Part shown: positions 31,429 to 42,733 of the stretch, one piece after another
How the letters are laid out: the number at the start of each line of letters is the position of its first letter
How positions within the stretch are numbered: position 1 is the stretch's first letter
NCBI GenBank assembly: GCA_021292165.1
Contig: CM037879.1
Span: 163,610,886 to 163,674,885 of the forward strand
Length of the DNA stretch: 64,000 nt
Reading direction: 5' to 3'
From: Shinisaurus crocodilurus
Lineage: Eukaryota > Chordata > Lepidosauria > Squamata > Shinisauridae
Notes under the pieces: generated by a model
Databases searched by the model: none
What the model saw: the letters and a program-made list of their open reading frames with translations, nothing else
What the model was told of the DNA's origin: nothing
Program-made: the position numbers and the translations under genes

Positions 31429-32632
31429 GTACAATTGTTTAAAATACTTTCCCCACCCCTAAACTGGAAGCATATGAGTTCCTGTCGGTTTCCCCTTGTT
31501 TTCTAGAGATGCTGTGTAGCCTGGCTTTTCAGGGATTTTTGTTTAAGTTTTGATTGTTAACTTTCTGGGGTTTGGGGGAAGCAAACCCTAGCTCTTTTAC
31601 TTTCCCATGCATGAAAGGAAAATTTATCTAGCTATATATTGAGGGGAAATTGCATACCTGTTCATGGTGTGCTACTAAAACATGGATTATTTGTATAACT
31701 TAAAAGGTGTAATTTCAAATGTGGCCGCTACATCCAAATATCAAATGGTTTTAAGATTGAACAACAGCTTTAGTTTAGTTATATGCTTCTGTTCTATGTT
31801 CAATTGTGACCAAAGAAATTTACAGTAAACATCAAATATCAAAATACAGAATTGCATCTGGAAAAACAATTTGTTACAAACCTAAAACAAATTCAAATAG
31901 GTCAATCAACTCAATAAATAAAGCATAAATTTAGGTAACAGTAAAATGGTTGAATCTAACAATACATCAAATATAGAAGCAAGGTCAAGATTACCAGTAA
32001 AAGAATAAAAGCCAAGCCAACTTTCACTGCTGGTGCTGGTCTTGTTGCACTCCAAAGGGCCTCAGCAGCCTGGTTTAAATATATTTTTGGGGACAGTGTC
32101 TCCTCACCAGCTAGACGGTTCACAGCCTGCTCCCTCATCTCTCCCATGAGAAGGCACTGACAGCAGCACAGAGGAAGTGTGTGAGGAGTGTTAAGTATTT
32201 TAGCTGCTACTGCTGCATCATGAAAGTGGTGGTGTGGGTATCAAAGTTGTTTTTCAGAAATATATTACAATTTATATCAGAGCCTGATTTACCCATAAAG
32301 TATTTATCGGAAATGACATAAGGCCCTACTTTCCCAATATTTTAGAAATTCAGCTCAAGGTGATTATTTTAATTTTTAAGGAGCTAGAATGACTTTGGTA
32401 ACATTTATCCTCTTGAAGAATCTGGGATACATAGTACACCAAAACAGGTGCTATTTGTTATTTTGAGAAAGTTCATGAACTACTTCTTCTGACTACATGT
32501 CAGAACTACTGACATGTAGTTCTTCCATTAATACTGACTCAGTCTGAATTGTGTTGAATTCATGATATCCAATTAGTATACTGGATACCCAGTGGCTGTT
32601 AATAATAATGCTAGTAAACGGCCTGTGAAGTA
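31429..32632. other. SIL1 intron, unclassified
   Basis: No gene or clear transposon. A self-complementary stretch lies at about 32,490-32,520: TGACTACATGTCAGAACTAC, then TGACATGTAGTTC. Confidence 0.4.
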
Positions 32633-32884
32633 CAGGCAGTCCCTGAGTTAAGAACGTCTGACTTACAGACAACCCATCCTTAAGAACGGACCTCTGGGTT
32701 CCCCTGCGCCACGTCATTTACGCAGAATACATAGTGTAGTATACTACGCAATTTGCGTAATTTACACAATTTGCGTAATTGCCGATTTTAACATATAGAA
32801 CACTATGCTGTTCTGACGTACATATAAATTCGACGTAAATACATTCTTAAGGATGGAACTCGTTCGTAACCTGGGGACTGCCTG
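32633..32884. mobile_element. Tigger/pogo-like MITE of a second family
   Basis: A 252-bp element with inverted ends CAGGCAGTCCCTGAGTTAAG and GTAACCTGGGGACTGCCTG and TA on both sides (32631-32632, 32885-32886). Internal ACGCAATTTGCGTAATT repeats. The ends differ from the family at 15562, 17579 and 60820. Confidence 0.85.
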
Positions 32885-33239
32885 TATCTGTAAGTTTACC
32901 CTGCTTCTGCCCCGTTACTCCTTATGTTTTTTGTTGTAGCCCCTCCTGCCTTTGCTCCAACCCCTCCCCCCAGATTCAGTTGCCCCTTCCAACTTTGCTT
33001 AACTAAACAGAGTCTTCAGTGCAGTGCCAATTGGGAAAAAGTGGGTGCATGAATGACCTCCAGTGTTTTGGTTTGGTTTTGCTTCCATTTTGGATGTGCC
33101 AGCCACTTCAGTCCAGCTGCAACTCCAGCCAACAATATGTTGCCTTTCGATCCTGCAGACAGAGGTCAGTGTCTCTGGCTGCTTGCTAAATGAATATTGT
33201 GGAGGAAGGGGGGCTGGCTGACCCGCCACAACCCACCCT

Positions 33240-33960
33240 TACCTACCCAAAGACCCAAGATCCCCAGAGATCTCAAGGTGCCAGACTGCTAGCCTCAGCT
33301 CTGCAATCCTACTTGAATCTCTGTTCAGGGACTTGCCTTTGACTGTACCCTGGATTTAGAGCTGAAGCCACAGAGCAACCACAAACACCATGTGGGGTAA
33401 AAACCAAGAAGGTTTATTCATGTAGCATTTTACAACAAAAGGTGGGCAATGAGGTAAGGACACAAAAATAGAGAGACGCTTTGGTACACAGACAGTAGAG
33501 CTACAAAATAACAAAACAACTGATTCCTTATATCTCCCAGGCACACACTAGTTACCTGGGGGCCGGTTCTCTTCAGGGTTGGTTTCAGCACAGCCCTGCC
33601 ACCTGAGGAGACTACCACACCTACCCTAAGGTCCGAGATGAGTAGCCCTCCTCTTGGGCTTGCCTTTGCCACAGCCCTCATTCAGCTAATTTCACCAGGA
33701 GCTACCTGGGGCCGGATCCTGAGGCCAGCCCGAAGGCTTGGACCTCCACGTAGCTTGCTGCCATGATCCACAGCAAGGACACTACGACGACCAAAGACAA
33801 AAGCCACACCTTGGCAATATATCTTTTCCCCCTCCCCTCCTCCTTTCAGTAGCTCCGCTGCCTCTAGCCAATCAGGATGCACTTCACCTGGCCAGGCAGG
33901 GGAGGGATGACTCATGACTTACCAGGCCTGAACCACATTTGCATATGAAAGCCGGGTCAC
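33240..33960 (-). repeat. GC-richer unclassified insertion, possibly an LTR
   Basis: About 700 bp with more CpG than its surroundings. On the minus strand it has an AATAAA signal (complement of 33413-33418), an upstream GATATATTGCC and a CCAAT-type box. These are retroviral-LTR-like landmarks, but I could not find TG...CA ends or a target duplication. Confidence 0.3.
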
Positions 33961-34075
33961 TGTAGACTAGACCGGCTTTTCAGGACTTTCGGGCGCCATG
34001 CTTTATCAGATACTTATGCACATTTTGCCTCCTCCCAGCCTCCAACCGGGGATTACCTGGTTTACACATGAGGAG

Positions 34076-34120
34076 GTGTGTGTGTGTGTGTGTGCGCAGG
34101 CGTGTGAGTGTGTGTGTAGG
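34076..34120. repeat. Interrupted (GT)n microsatellite
   Basis: Two TG-repeat blocks separated by CGCAGGCG. Confidence 0.85.
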
Positions 34121-34772
34121 AACCCTCAGAGGCTCTTTTCTCCACAAATATGGTTAAAGGAGTAAGGCCCATTCAACTAGACTGGCAATCTAGTGTGTGG
34201 GATCAATATAGGTAGTTGCATGTAGTAATAATGGTTATAGATTGGTTATGTTAGGATTAGGAATCTAAGACTGTTTATCATTGGTCTTTAAGAGCTCTTT
34301 GGTACTAGTCCCGCCCTCCATTGTTGTGCTTACATGTTTATTTTATTGAGGAAACCTTATTTTCTTTGTGTGCTTAATAAGTGCATTTTGCTTATGAGAT
34401 ATGAATGACTTAAGTGTATGATTACTGCTCCAGTTGTTTATGTTGATGAGTTTACTTTGCAGGCTCAAAGTTATGTTTATTTATTTATTTTATGTTTATA
34501 TTTGAGGTTCAATCTTAGTCTGATATTGTTACTAACTACAGTACTTTTCAAGTTAAATTGAAGTGAGCATGATGGGGGAGGTTGGTAGAAAGAAAAAAAA
34601 TCTGTGGGTATCTAATCCAAATAATCTCACTAGTGATAATGTTTTGTCACCAGTTCTTTCGGAGTACTTAAGATATATTGTTTTGTCAGAAATAAAATGT
34701 TTACAGTGCAATTCTATACCTGTCTAGCCAGAAGTAAGCCCCATTGAGTTCAGTAGGACTCTCTGAAAAACA
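34121..34772. other. SIL1 intron, unclassified
   Basis: AT-rich, with a TTTATTTA patch near 34477-34490. No exon. Confidence 0.4.
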
Positions 34773-34945
34773 GGCCTGTGGCTCACGCTGGCTCAGCTTG
34801 TCTGAGCGTGGAAAGCTAAGCAGGGTCAGGCCTGGTTATTACTTGGATGGGAGACCCCTCCTCTAGTTTCCTGCATTGAGCAGGGGGTTGGACTCTATAG
34901 CCTTAGGCTCCTTCCAACTCTATGATCTATGAAATATATGAAATC
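34773..34945 (+). mobile_element. 5S-rRNA-derived SINE with CR1-like tail, best copy
   Basis: The 5S-like head is preserved from its start (GGCCTGTGGCTCACGCTGGC) through GGAAAGCTAAGCAGGGTC and ACTTGGATGGGAGACC (34773-34857). The CR1-like tail follows, ending in CCTTCCAACTCTATGATC and short ATGAAAT repeats. The head keeps the 5S internal promoter order but differs in the first 45 bp, where a 5S gene would read quite differently. It is therefore a retroposon rather than a 5S gene. Confidence 0.88.
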
Positions 34946-36000
34946 TCCCAGGTAAGTGTGTATAGGACAGCAGCCTTAGTGTAGTATGTTCAAAATAAGG
35001 TGAAAGTGCTTCACGTAAAAGCTCAAATTTAGAGCGATCTATAAGGAAACTCAACAAATTGAGGTGTTAAAAATAAAGTGGAAAAATAATTTAGTAACGC
35101 AAACTTTGCTAAACGTTGTTGGGAACTGCGGTCATTTTATTTTCCATTGTATTGCCACTCATGAACCTTGAATAAGCAACAGGGTTGAGGTGAGGGTTGA
35201 GGCTCAACTAATATTTTGGGGCTGATAAGCATCCAGGAAACAACACTGTCATATTTGTATAATAATGGGTTGAAGAAGCAGATTTCAAGAAGTACCGTAT
35301 ATGGGGAAATGAAGTATCAGTCATTCAACAGTGCAGATATTATCAGCCGTTTGCTCTGAAACACTTAAACTTACACTTTTACAGCCCGTTATTTTTAAGC
35401 TTCACTAGAAGTGTATTGACCATTGGTCTCTCTTTGAGCTGAGCATTTTCTTTAAGGAAAGCATGAAACATCCTATGCCATCTATACATCAAAGGAAGGG
35501 AATTTTATTTATGGAAGAGCTTAGGGATATTGATATTGCAAATAAGCCAGATGGTGGTAGTCATGTGTTGTTTTAGCCTTAATCATATAAATATCATGAG
35601 GAAAGTGTTTTGCTTTATGATACCTAGGATAACAAGTAGGCTTTTCCTCTGCTTTGGTTTTTATTATACCTTTTACTGGAGGTGTGCCCCGACCCCTGGA
35701 TTCGACTTGGACTCCAATTGGCACTTCAGAAACTGCCCAGTTCTACTCAGACCGCCCGCTTTGACTCGGGTACCAAACCTGAGCCAAGTTTCGGAAATCC
35801 GAGGCTTCATGCCTCTCATTTACTATAACGGGAAATTAAAAACAACAACAACACTATAACTTTTTTTCTCTTAGTTGGAATTGGATTATATTTGCAGGCA
35901 TGCTAGGCCCTATATGCCTGCCAAATGTCAGAAAAATAGGTGTAAGGGGGGTTGTGCTACACACATTTATATTTTGATTTTTTAAAAAGGTAGCTTTTGG
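34946..36000. other. SIL1 intron, unclassified
   Basis: No exon. The 109-codon open stretch at 35530-35859 and its antisense partner show no domain. Confidence 0.4.
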
Positions 36001-36520
36001 CCTCTCCAATTAATGGTTAGCAGGCACTACTCCAGTCTAGCTTGCAGAACTCATGGATGCCTTTTCACATGGATCAATGGGACTATAGACTTGATTGGTA
36101 GACATGCACAGTCTGCCTGATTTCCTGTTCTCTTTAGATCCTCCCCTGCCCCCAGCTGTGTTTTTCCTTTAGTAGGCTCAACTGCCATCAGTTATCTCTA
36201 AGCTTGCAGGTTCCTGTCAAGCAGTTTTTGGTTTTCTTTCCATTCATAAGCTTACCGTATCTATTTCCGCATACCAAGGGCACCCCCTGAGTATTCAGAA
36301 AACCATACCTGACTTTTGGGTGGCCCCATTTCACTTCCAATCTGATAGGCACTCAGCCACCTGAGTTAACTATTAGAGGGAATAATGATTTTTATTCTCA
36401 TCCATCCCCAGCATTGTATGTGCTTTCTTTCAAGTGAGTTTTTTAAAAAGAGCTCGTGCATTGGAAGGATTCACATAACAGCAAACTAGACTGGAATGCC
36501 TGCTAGCCATTAATTGGAGG
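36001..36520. mobile_element. DNA element with ~38-bp terminal inverted repeats
   Basis: The left arm 36001-36040 (CTCCAATTAATGGTTAGCAG, then CCAGTCTAG) matches the complement of the right arm 36485-36520 (CTAGACTGG, then CTAGCCATTAATTGGAG). Weaker similarity continues inward for another ~35 bp. About 450 bp of non-coding centre. Target duplication not resolved; superfamily unknown. Confidence 0.65.
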
Positions 36521-37052
36521 TGCCGATGATAAGTTTTGCATCCTTATCATGCCAAGAATACACTCCAAAATTAAGCTAGAGGTCTCTCCTCTTCTATTTT
36601 TTTCCTTTTGCATGTTTATATGCTACCCCAAACTTGTTGATCTGTTGCTTTTGAATATGTTTTTGTTAAGTTTTAATATTAAGAGTCCCATGTCACTGAC
36701 AAGCAACATCTGGTTTTTGCCTTGGAGATGTAACTAATCTGTTTTATATATTCCCAGATGAGCTGTAAAGAGATACAGTTAATGCACAAAAAGTGGTTCT
36801 GTCAGTTTATGCAAATGGATTGTCAAATCCCAACTTTTATGACTAATTTTTTTTTTAAAAGGCTTAAAGCACCAGTACTAAAATGAACTCAAGAGTGAAT
36901 CTTAATTGTGGCATTGGCTGTTTCCGAATTGTCTTGTGCTAAATAAAGTAAGCAGGGCCAGGCTGTCTGTTGCTAGCCAAATGTTTCTTGTACATGGTTT
37001 CAATGTGGATCAGTTGTTCATTTGCGTGATGTATGTTTTTGTTTTGTGCAAG
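36521..37052. other. SIL1 intron, 3' part
   Basis: Nothing recognised before the acceptor TTTTGTGCAAG. Confidence 0.45.
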
Positions 37053-37161
37053 GCTGGGCCCCATAGATATTGACCCAAGTTCATTTACAAGGCAAGAACT
37101 CAAAAAGGCTTTGGCTAAAGTGAAGGAAAGCATGAAAACAGATGATACACTGGAACAAAAG
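37053..37161 (+). CDS. SIL1: SIL1 coding exon (residues 124-160)
   Basis: The exon completes a split arginine codon (AG|G) and continues with LGPIDIDPSSFTRQELKKAL. The human counterpart has LDINTNTYTSQDLKSALAK at the same place. It ends TLEQK in phase 0 at the donor GTATCG (37162), a less common but acceptable donor. The segment is predicted helical and charged (KKALAKVKES) and leads into the first helices of the BiP-binding domain. No frame damage. Confidence 0.94.
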
Positions 37162-38002
37162 GTATCGTTAGTTCAGGAGAAATGTCACTGTGAATGCTAC
37201 TGTGAACTTCACAATTATGTGCTCAAATCTGATTGGGGAAAATAAGATGAGGGAAGCCTATCCTGGGATGCATACAAACGTGTAACTGAGAGTTACAAAA
37301 GTTCAGAGTCTAAAAATCTGCTGAAATAGTGAGGTTCCAGTTCAACTTTTATATGAGATTTGTCAGACTGTGCTGCCTGGCCAGAAGTGGCAAATACAAG
37401 CTTCTAACACCAAATGCAGTTGTTTGGGCAGACTCCTGAGAATCCTTCCTTTCATTTCAGGTCTGTTCTTTCCCCTTTTCTAGGAAAGGAAGTGGTGGGG
37501 AAAGATGGGAAGAGGGAAAGAGAAACAGCCTTCTAGCTTGAATGAACCAATCTTCTTTAACGTGTATATGTATTATTTTTGTTCTTCTGTTTACTTTTAC
37601 GTTTGTGCAGATCTGTGCAAGTTGGCAATTAGGAAAACCTACTCAACAGTAACCTACAAATGTATCCATCTGCTGTTTATGTATATGTTTCAGATGGAAA
37701 TGAATTGTACACAATCCATTTTTTAAAATAAAAACTTTGGGCAGGATCCCAAGCTGCCGATGTTCTGCTCTCTCATGGGGATGTTTCATCTCCCCCTTTG
37801 AGCATCATCTTGCCACCCACCCACTGAAAAGCCCCTGCCAGGCTGTGAGGGCCTGCTTGTGCCATACCCCATGGGGGGCTGCTGCAGGAAGGAAATACTG
37901 GTCTCTCTACCATCTGCATGCAGAAGTGCTTTCTGCCCTTGCAGGTTGGATCTCAGTGTGTAAAACTGTCTACTCCAGAGGGATTTGCACAAGAGCATAG
38001 AG
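37162..38002. other. SIL1 intron, unclassified
   Basis: No exon or clear repeat. Open stretches near 37.5-38.0 kb are not splice-bounded and have no domain. Confidence 0.4.
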
Positions 38003-38168
38003 CAGAGCTCTCTAACCTTGGGTCCCTAGATGTTGCTGGACTACAGCTCCCAGAATCCCTTGCCATTAGCCATGCTTGCTGGGTATGCTGGGAACGGGTA
38101 TGCTGGGAGCGGGTATGCTGGGAGCTGTAGGCCAGCAACATCTGGGGACCCATGGTTGGAGAGCCCTG
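38003..38168. mobile_element. Palindromic hAT MITE with perfect 8-bp target duplication
   Basis: Ends are CAGAGCTCTCTAACCTTGG and CCATGGTTGGAGAGCCCTG, and GCATAGAG lies on both sides (37995-38002 and 38169-38176). The centre contains three copies of a ~15-bp unit (GGTATGCTGGGA-C/G-C). This copy shows that the whole TAGTCCAAAA-type palindromic family is hAT-derived. Confidence 0.9.
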
Positions 38169-38712
38169 GCATAGAGGATCTTCAGGTGATCATTCTTCCA
38201 GCTGACCATAATAAGTGTGAGTCCTCCTGTCATGGCATCTAGAAAGCTTCCATAGCAGCATCCCAGGTGCCAAAGAGTTCCAGAGAGCACTTATTGATCC
38301 ATCACTGCCTCCCCCCAAACTTACTTGGCAGGGCTTAAGGGGTCTGTGAAGGGAGATCATGGTGGACAAGTGGGGGTTATTGCTGAAATCTCGTTGTATT
38401 CTCAGTGATTATTTATAAGAGTATAATTAGGAGTATGACATGGCTTCCAAATTCAGAACTGGGCTCAGGAATAACAAGCTATTTTCCACTTAAAAAAAAC
38501 AAAAACAACAACCCAGTTTGCCAAGCCCAAATTGAGCAAAGAAGAGTTCGCTCCTTGCTAATTGAAATTCATACAATTAATCAAGTATGACTCCTTTGAT
38601 CAGATAAGAGGCTTAAAAAATAAATTGGCATCTTGTTGCCAACGTCTGGTGTGTGTTTGTAATAACCACATAAAATTATTTCCATAAGGGTAGCTTAGTT
38701 AGCAAAAAACAA

Positions 38713-39445
38713 CAGTCTTGTGGCACCTTAAAGACTAACAAATTTATTCTGTCATGAGGGTTTCTGGACTAGAGCCTACTTCATCATGCACATGAAGTGT
38801 TATTTTATGTTAGCACTTATACACGTTGGTGTAAAGAAAAAAATAAGCAGTGAGGTCAGAGGGAAGTGAAATGCAAAAAATACAGACGATGACAATTACG
38901 TTAAAGCTTAAATGTATGTATCCTGGCATTGGTAAACTAATTTCCACTTGTAGTGGGATAAAAACCTGTTATCTTGATTCAGGCCACAGGTGTTAGAACT
39001 GATCTTCTTGATAAGCTGTAGTTCAGCAGTTTCATACTGGAGTCTCCATTTTTAAGTTCATTTGTTCAAGACTGGCCACTTTATGAGGTCAGTAACAAAG
39101 TGTCCTGGGAGGTTGAAATGTTTTCTCACTGCTTTCTGAATACTACCCTCTTTGATATCAACTGTGTCTATTTATTGTTTTGTGTAGAGAGATTGACTTT
39201 GTCCTATGTAGAACGCAGAAGAGTATTGCAGGCAGATGATAACATATATCATACTGGAAGATGAGCAGATGAATGAACCCTTGATCATGTTGTGGCTGAT
39301 GTTATTAGGTCCTATAATAGAGTTGCCTGAGTAGATATGGGGAAAGAGTTGACATCTTGTTGCAGGGTCTTGTCCCGTTGTGTGTGTTTCTCTTATGTGA
39401 CCTCTTGTTGCTGGTGAGTAGCTGCTTAGGTATGGAGCCTATCTG
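38713..39445 (-). mobile_element. Penelope-like element relic with GIY-YIG nuclease remains
   Basis: Read on the minus strand, pieces such as FPHIYSGNSIIGPNNISH, KGSFICSSSSMIYVIICLQ and SSAFYIGQ appear, followed by a broken region with HFNLPGH. The spacing of a CLQ(C/Y)-type segment before FYIGQ fits the GIY-YIG endonuclease at the C-terminus of Penelope-like retroelements. It is followed by a 3' region ending GGTGCCACAAGACTG. Several stops and indels show it is inactive. Confidence 0.75.
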
Positions 39446-39848
39446 TAATCAACACACAAACAACAGATGGACACATTGTAGGTTACTACTGAGTAGGTTC
39501 TCCTAATTTCCAACTTTCGCAGATCCTCACAAAAGCAAATGTAAACAAAAGAACAAAGATAATAAAATCTGGAGGTTAAAGCGAGGCTGGCTCACTAAAG
39601 CTAGAGGGCTGCTTCTCTTTCCCTCCCTTCTCCCCTTCCTGGAAAAGGGAAAGAAACAGCACTGAATTGAAAGCAGGGATTCATGGGAGTCTGCTGAAAC
39701 AAATGGATTTGGTGTTAGAGGTTTGTTTTTTCCACCTTTTGCCAAATCTCAGATGAAATTCTGACAAATATCATATAGAATTTTAACTGGAAACTCAATA
39801 TTTGCTGATTTTTATGCTCTGAACTTTCACCATGACTCTGTTCAGTAG

Positions 39849-39888
39849 ATCATAGAATCATAGAGTTGGAAGGGGCCTACAAGTCTAT
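39849..39888 (-). mobile_element. CR1-like SINE tail fragment, antisense
   Basis: ATCATAGAATCATAGAGTTG then GAAGGGGCCTACAAG is the reverse of the CR1-like 3' end. Confidence 0.7.
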
Positions 39889-40130
39889 AAATTGCCCAAG
39901 GCCAATAAAATGAATGTTCTTGGAAGAGACAATGGTGATACTTTTTTCCCCCCTCAGTGAAATATCCCAATTTTTCTAGTAACTATCCTTGATCTGACCA
40001 AACACCAATCTTGATGGGACACTCCAATTTCAAGGTAGCAAGAGGTGCTGTCCCCTGCCCCACATAATTGTGATAGGCTGTTCCTTATCTCCAGTTCAGC
40101 CCATTAGACTTGTGGAGTTACTAAAAGTAG
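39889..40130. other. SIL1 intron, unclassified
   Basis: Nothing recognised. Confidence 0.4.
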
Positions 40131-40264
40131 TGGTTGGCAACTTGTGGCCTGCTAGATGTTGGGGCCTACAACTCCCATAAGCCCTAGTCAGCATAGGCAA
40201 TAGTGAGGGATCATGGGAGTTGTAGGCCAAAACATCTGGAGGGCCACAAGTTGCCCACCCCTGC
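40131..40264. mobile_element. Palindromic hAT-like MITE
   Basis: GGCAACTTGTGGCCTGCTAG and GGCCTACAACTCCC on the left, GGGAGTTGTAGGCCAAAAC and GGGCCACAAGTTGCC on the right. Same architecture as 22629-22741. Confidence 0.75.
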
Positions 40265-40537
40265 TAAAAGCCCAACTGATGACAATTTTCAGTTCCCCTC
40301 TTACAATGCATTAGAAATTTAATCAGTGACTGCCAATTAAGAGTATAGGTTCTTTAGGAAATCATTGTATCATTTGTTTATACTGTGGGACTTGACTGTG
40401 ATCTTGAGAGCTGCTTTCGGATCATGGAAGCGCTTGCACTTTTTACAGGGGCTCTTGGCATTTTTATTTTTATTTTTTTAAAAAATAGGCTTTTGAATCT
40501 TAGCAGAATTTCAGAAGCTGTTTGCAGTGCAGTAGCT

Positions 40538-40935
40538 CAGGGGTCCCCAATCTTTTTGGGTCAGTGGGCAGATTTGGAATTTTGAAATGGGTGCTTTCAC
40601 AAAATGGCTGCCATGGTGGGGGCTTGCCCATTCATAAAATGGTTGCCATGGCAGACATGGCCAGTCACAAAACACTCATTTCTCAGAAGGTAAACTGGTG
40701 AAACTGAAAAGAAAGTAACTTGCTCAAGAACCTAACTACAGGGCAGAGGTGGGGTCTGAGCTCCAAAACACAAAACCATCCTTTTGAACCCAAATAAACA
40801 TGGTGCTGAAAGGCAGCACTTTGCTTTGTAGCATCCCAGTGTCACAGTTAAAAATAATTATTTTTTAAAAATCTTAAGAAATAAAATAAAAATGAGGAGG
40901 GACAGGGAGTGTGGCGGGCACCAAGAGAGGTGTTC
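40538..40935. mobile_element. hAT (Charlie-like) element, copy B
   Basis: Starts CAGGGGTCCCCAATCTTTTT, a typical hAT-Charlie end, and matches copy A at 27669-28036. The far end is degraded, so the target duplication cannot be read. Confidence 0.7.
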
Positions 40936-42191
40936 ACAGGCGTGATCACGTTGGTGACCTAGCAGTACCTTCATCTTGGCCCATCCACTCACTCATTTAG
41001 AGCTCAGTTATTCATTGAGCTGTTAGGTTTAAAGATGATAATGCTAGAACTGGGAATGGTCAATTAAAAACTGATCCAGAATGGTGTCCAGCCCTTGCAT
41101 GTAAAATTTTTGAGGAAGTCCCTACTGGCTCTGTACGCTTGATTTCCAGGAGTTATCAGAGAAAGAAAGAAACACACACACCCCACAAGAGAAGACCTAA
41201 CTTTCCTTGTTAATGCCTCTTTGGTTACCTAATCTGTTAAGCATTTTTTAATTATCTTGTAAGAGCGGTAAATAGAATTTTAAGAAAACATAATTAGTAA
41301 ATAATGAGGAGCGTTGCTTGGTCTTTGTAAATCACATTTCTGATCTTTTTCTGTGTTCTTGCAGCTGCTTGACTTTGAACTTGAAAAAGTCATTTCACTG
41401 CTCTTGAGACTCTTTTCTGTCTTAATACTGATTCATATGTTATATTCCACCTGTTTTGTGAGCTGATTAAATATTTAAGTAGTGGTCTACTCGCATGAGC
41501 GATGCAACAGATAAGGAGGGGACTTGCACAATACCGTAGCTCAGCATCTGTGAACAGGGTGTGCTGTGAAGCGGTTTACTGAATTTGGATTGTGGTATTG
41601 TGCAAGTTCCCTTGTTCTGTGTTATGCCCCCCATATGAGACGTTTAAATGCACAAGTAAGACGTGGGATATAATGTATGATTCACCCTTTGGGCTAAAAC
41701 AGGCATGATGTGGGAGATCTGTGATCAGATCCCCCAATTCCTTTTTAATCTTAAAAGCAGCAATGAGAGCAGGGCAGATCTGGATTTGGGCAGCAGCACT
41801 GGGAAGGGGATGTTCAGTCATTTCCCCCCAAGCCATAGTACCCAGTAGGGCTATCCACAGGTTTGGAGGGAATGAGGGGAAATATTGGGAAGGCAGAACA
41901 ATTCCCTCCAAAAACAATTCCCTCCAAAAACAATTTTCCCCCAACTGCTTTTTTTAAAATCCAGAAGATCCAATCAATACTTCCCATGTTGCATCTGTTT
42001 TGTCCCTTAGATGAAATATTTAGTTGCATAATTAGCGCACATAAATTATACATGACTGTGTTTCATCATGTTAATAGAGGTTATTCATATATACCTGAAC
42101 ACACTACTTACTCTGAGGAAACAAAATGATTGATTTCTACAATGTTTATCTTTGGTGCGTGTTCTATTGGTTTGTTTTCCTTGTTTCCAAG
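40936..42191. other. SIL1 intron, unclassified
   Basis: Contains a small tandem repeat (CAATTCCCTCCAAAAA twice, about 41900-41932). The 122-codon minus-strand open stretch (41576-41944) has no domain and no splice context. Confidence 0.4.
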
Positions 42192-42383
42192 GCTCATCAG
42201 GAAGATGTCAGAAAAAGGTTCCGTCCCATTGAAAAGCTCAAGGAAGAGTTCATGGAGCTCAATCTGCAGCTAGAAACAGATTTTGAAATTATGTTTAAAT
42301 TAATCAACAAATTCAACAGTTCTGCTTCAACGCTGGAGGAGAAAATAACAGCACTTTACGATCTTGAATACTACGTTCATCAG
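42192..42383 (+). CDS. SIL1: SIL1 coding exon, start of the Armadillo-like domain (residues 161-224)
   Basis: The acceptor TTTCCAAG precedes 64 in-frame codons, and the donor GTAGGA follows (42384). Recognisable SIL1 motifs are [16 protein letters not shown] (human RLFRPIEELKKDFDELN), INKFNSS, LEEKI and [10 protein letters not shown] (human [10 protein letters not shown]). Asn202-Ser-Ser is an N-glycosylation sequon matching the human NKFNSS site. Phase 0 at both ends. This is the first helical part of the domain that grips the BiP nucleotide-binding domain. No damage seen. Confidence 0.97.
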
Positions 42384-42635
42384 GTAGGAAGATTCTAAAG
42401 AGCACTGATAGCTGTTGTATGATACCCTGGGAATGTGGAAACATAAAAATAGATTTCTTATGGTACCAGATGGTATGGAATTGTGGTGCTCCGCTTCTTC
42501 ACACATATTTTTACCTATGCAGATGTACACAGTTAGTTGTCAGGGAAAAATCACTGTTGTGTGTGAAATTGGGAAAGTGGGTTGTAAACATTTGGAAGCT
42601 GCCGTATTTCGATGCATCCTAATGCAGATACAAGA
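42384..42635. other. SIL1 intron, unclassified
   Basis: Nothing recognised. Confidence 0.4.
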
Positions 42636-42733
42636 AGTTACTTGGATGGGAGACCCCCTCTCTAGTTTCCTGCATTGAGCAGGGGGTTGGACTCGATAGC
42701 CTTGTAGGCTTCTTCCAACTCTATGAGCTATAT
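42636..42733 (+). mobile_element. 5S-derived SINE, 5'-truncated
   Basis: Begins inside the 5S-like part (TTACTTGGATGGGAGACC) and carries the full CR1-like tail to CCAACTCTATGAG. The truncation point is typical of incomplete reverse transcription. Confidence 0.8.

Noticed and set aside
33240..33960. Second retroviral LTR
   Set aside because: Signals are suggestive but neither TG...CA ends nor a target duplication could be found, so it is listed only as unclassified.
34773..34857. Possible 5S rRNA gene
   Set aside because: Only the second part matches 5S. The first ~45 bp are diverged and a CR1-like tail follows, so it is a SINE.
41576..41944. 122-codon minus-strand open frame
   Set aside because: Low-complexity repeats at one end and no recognisable family.
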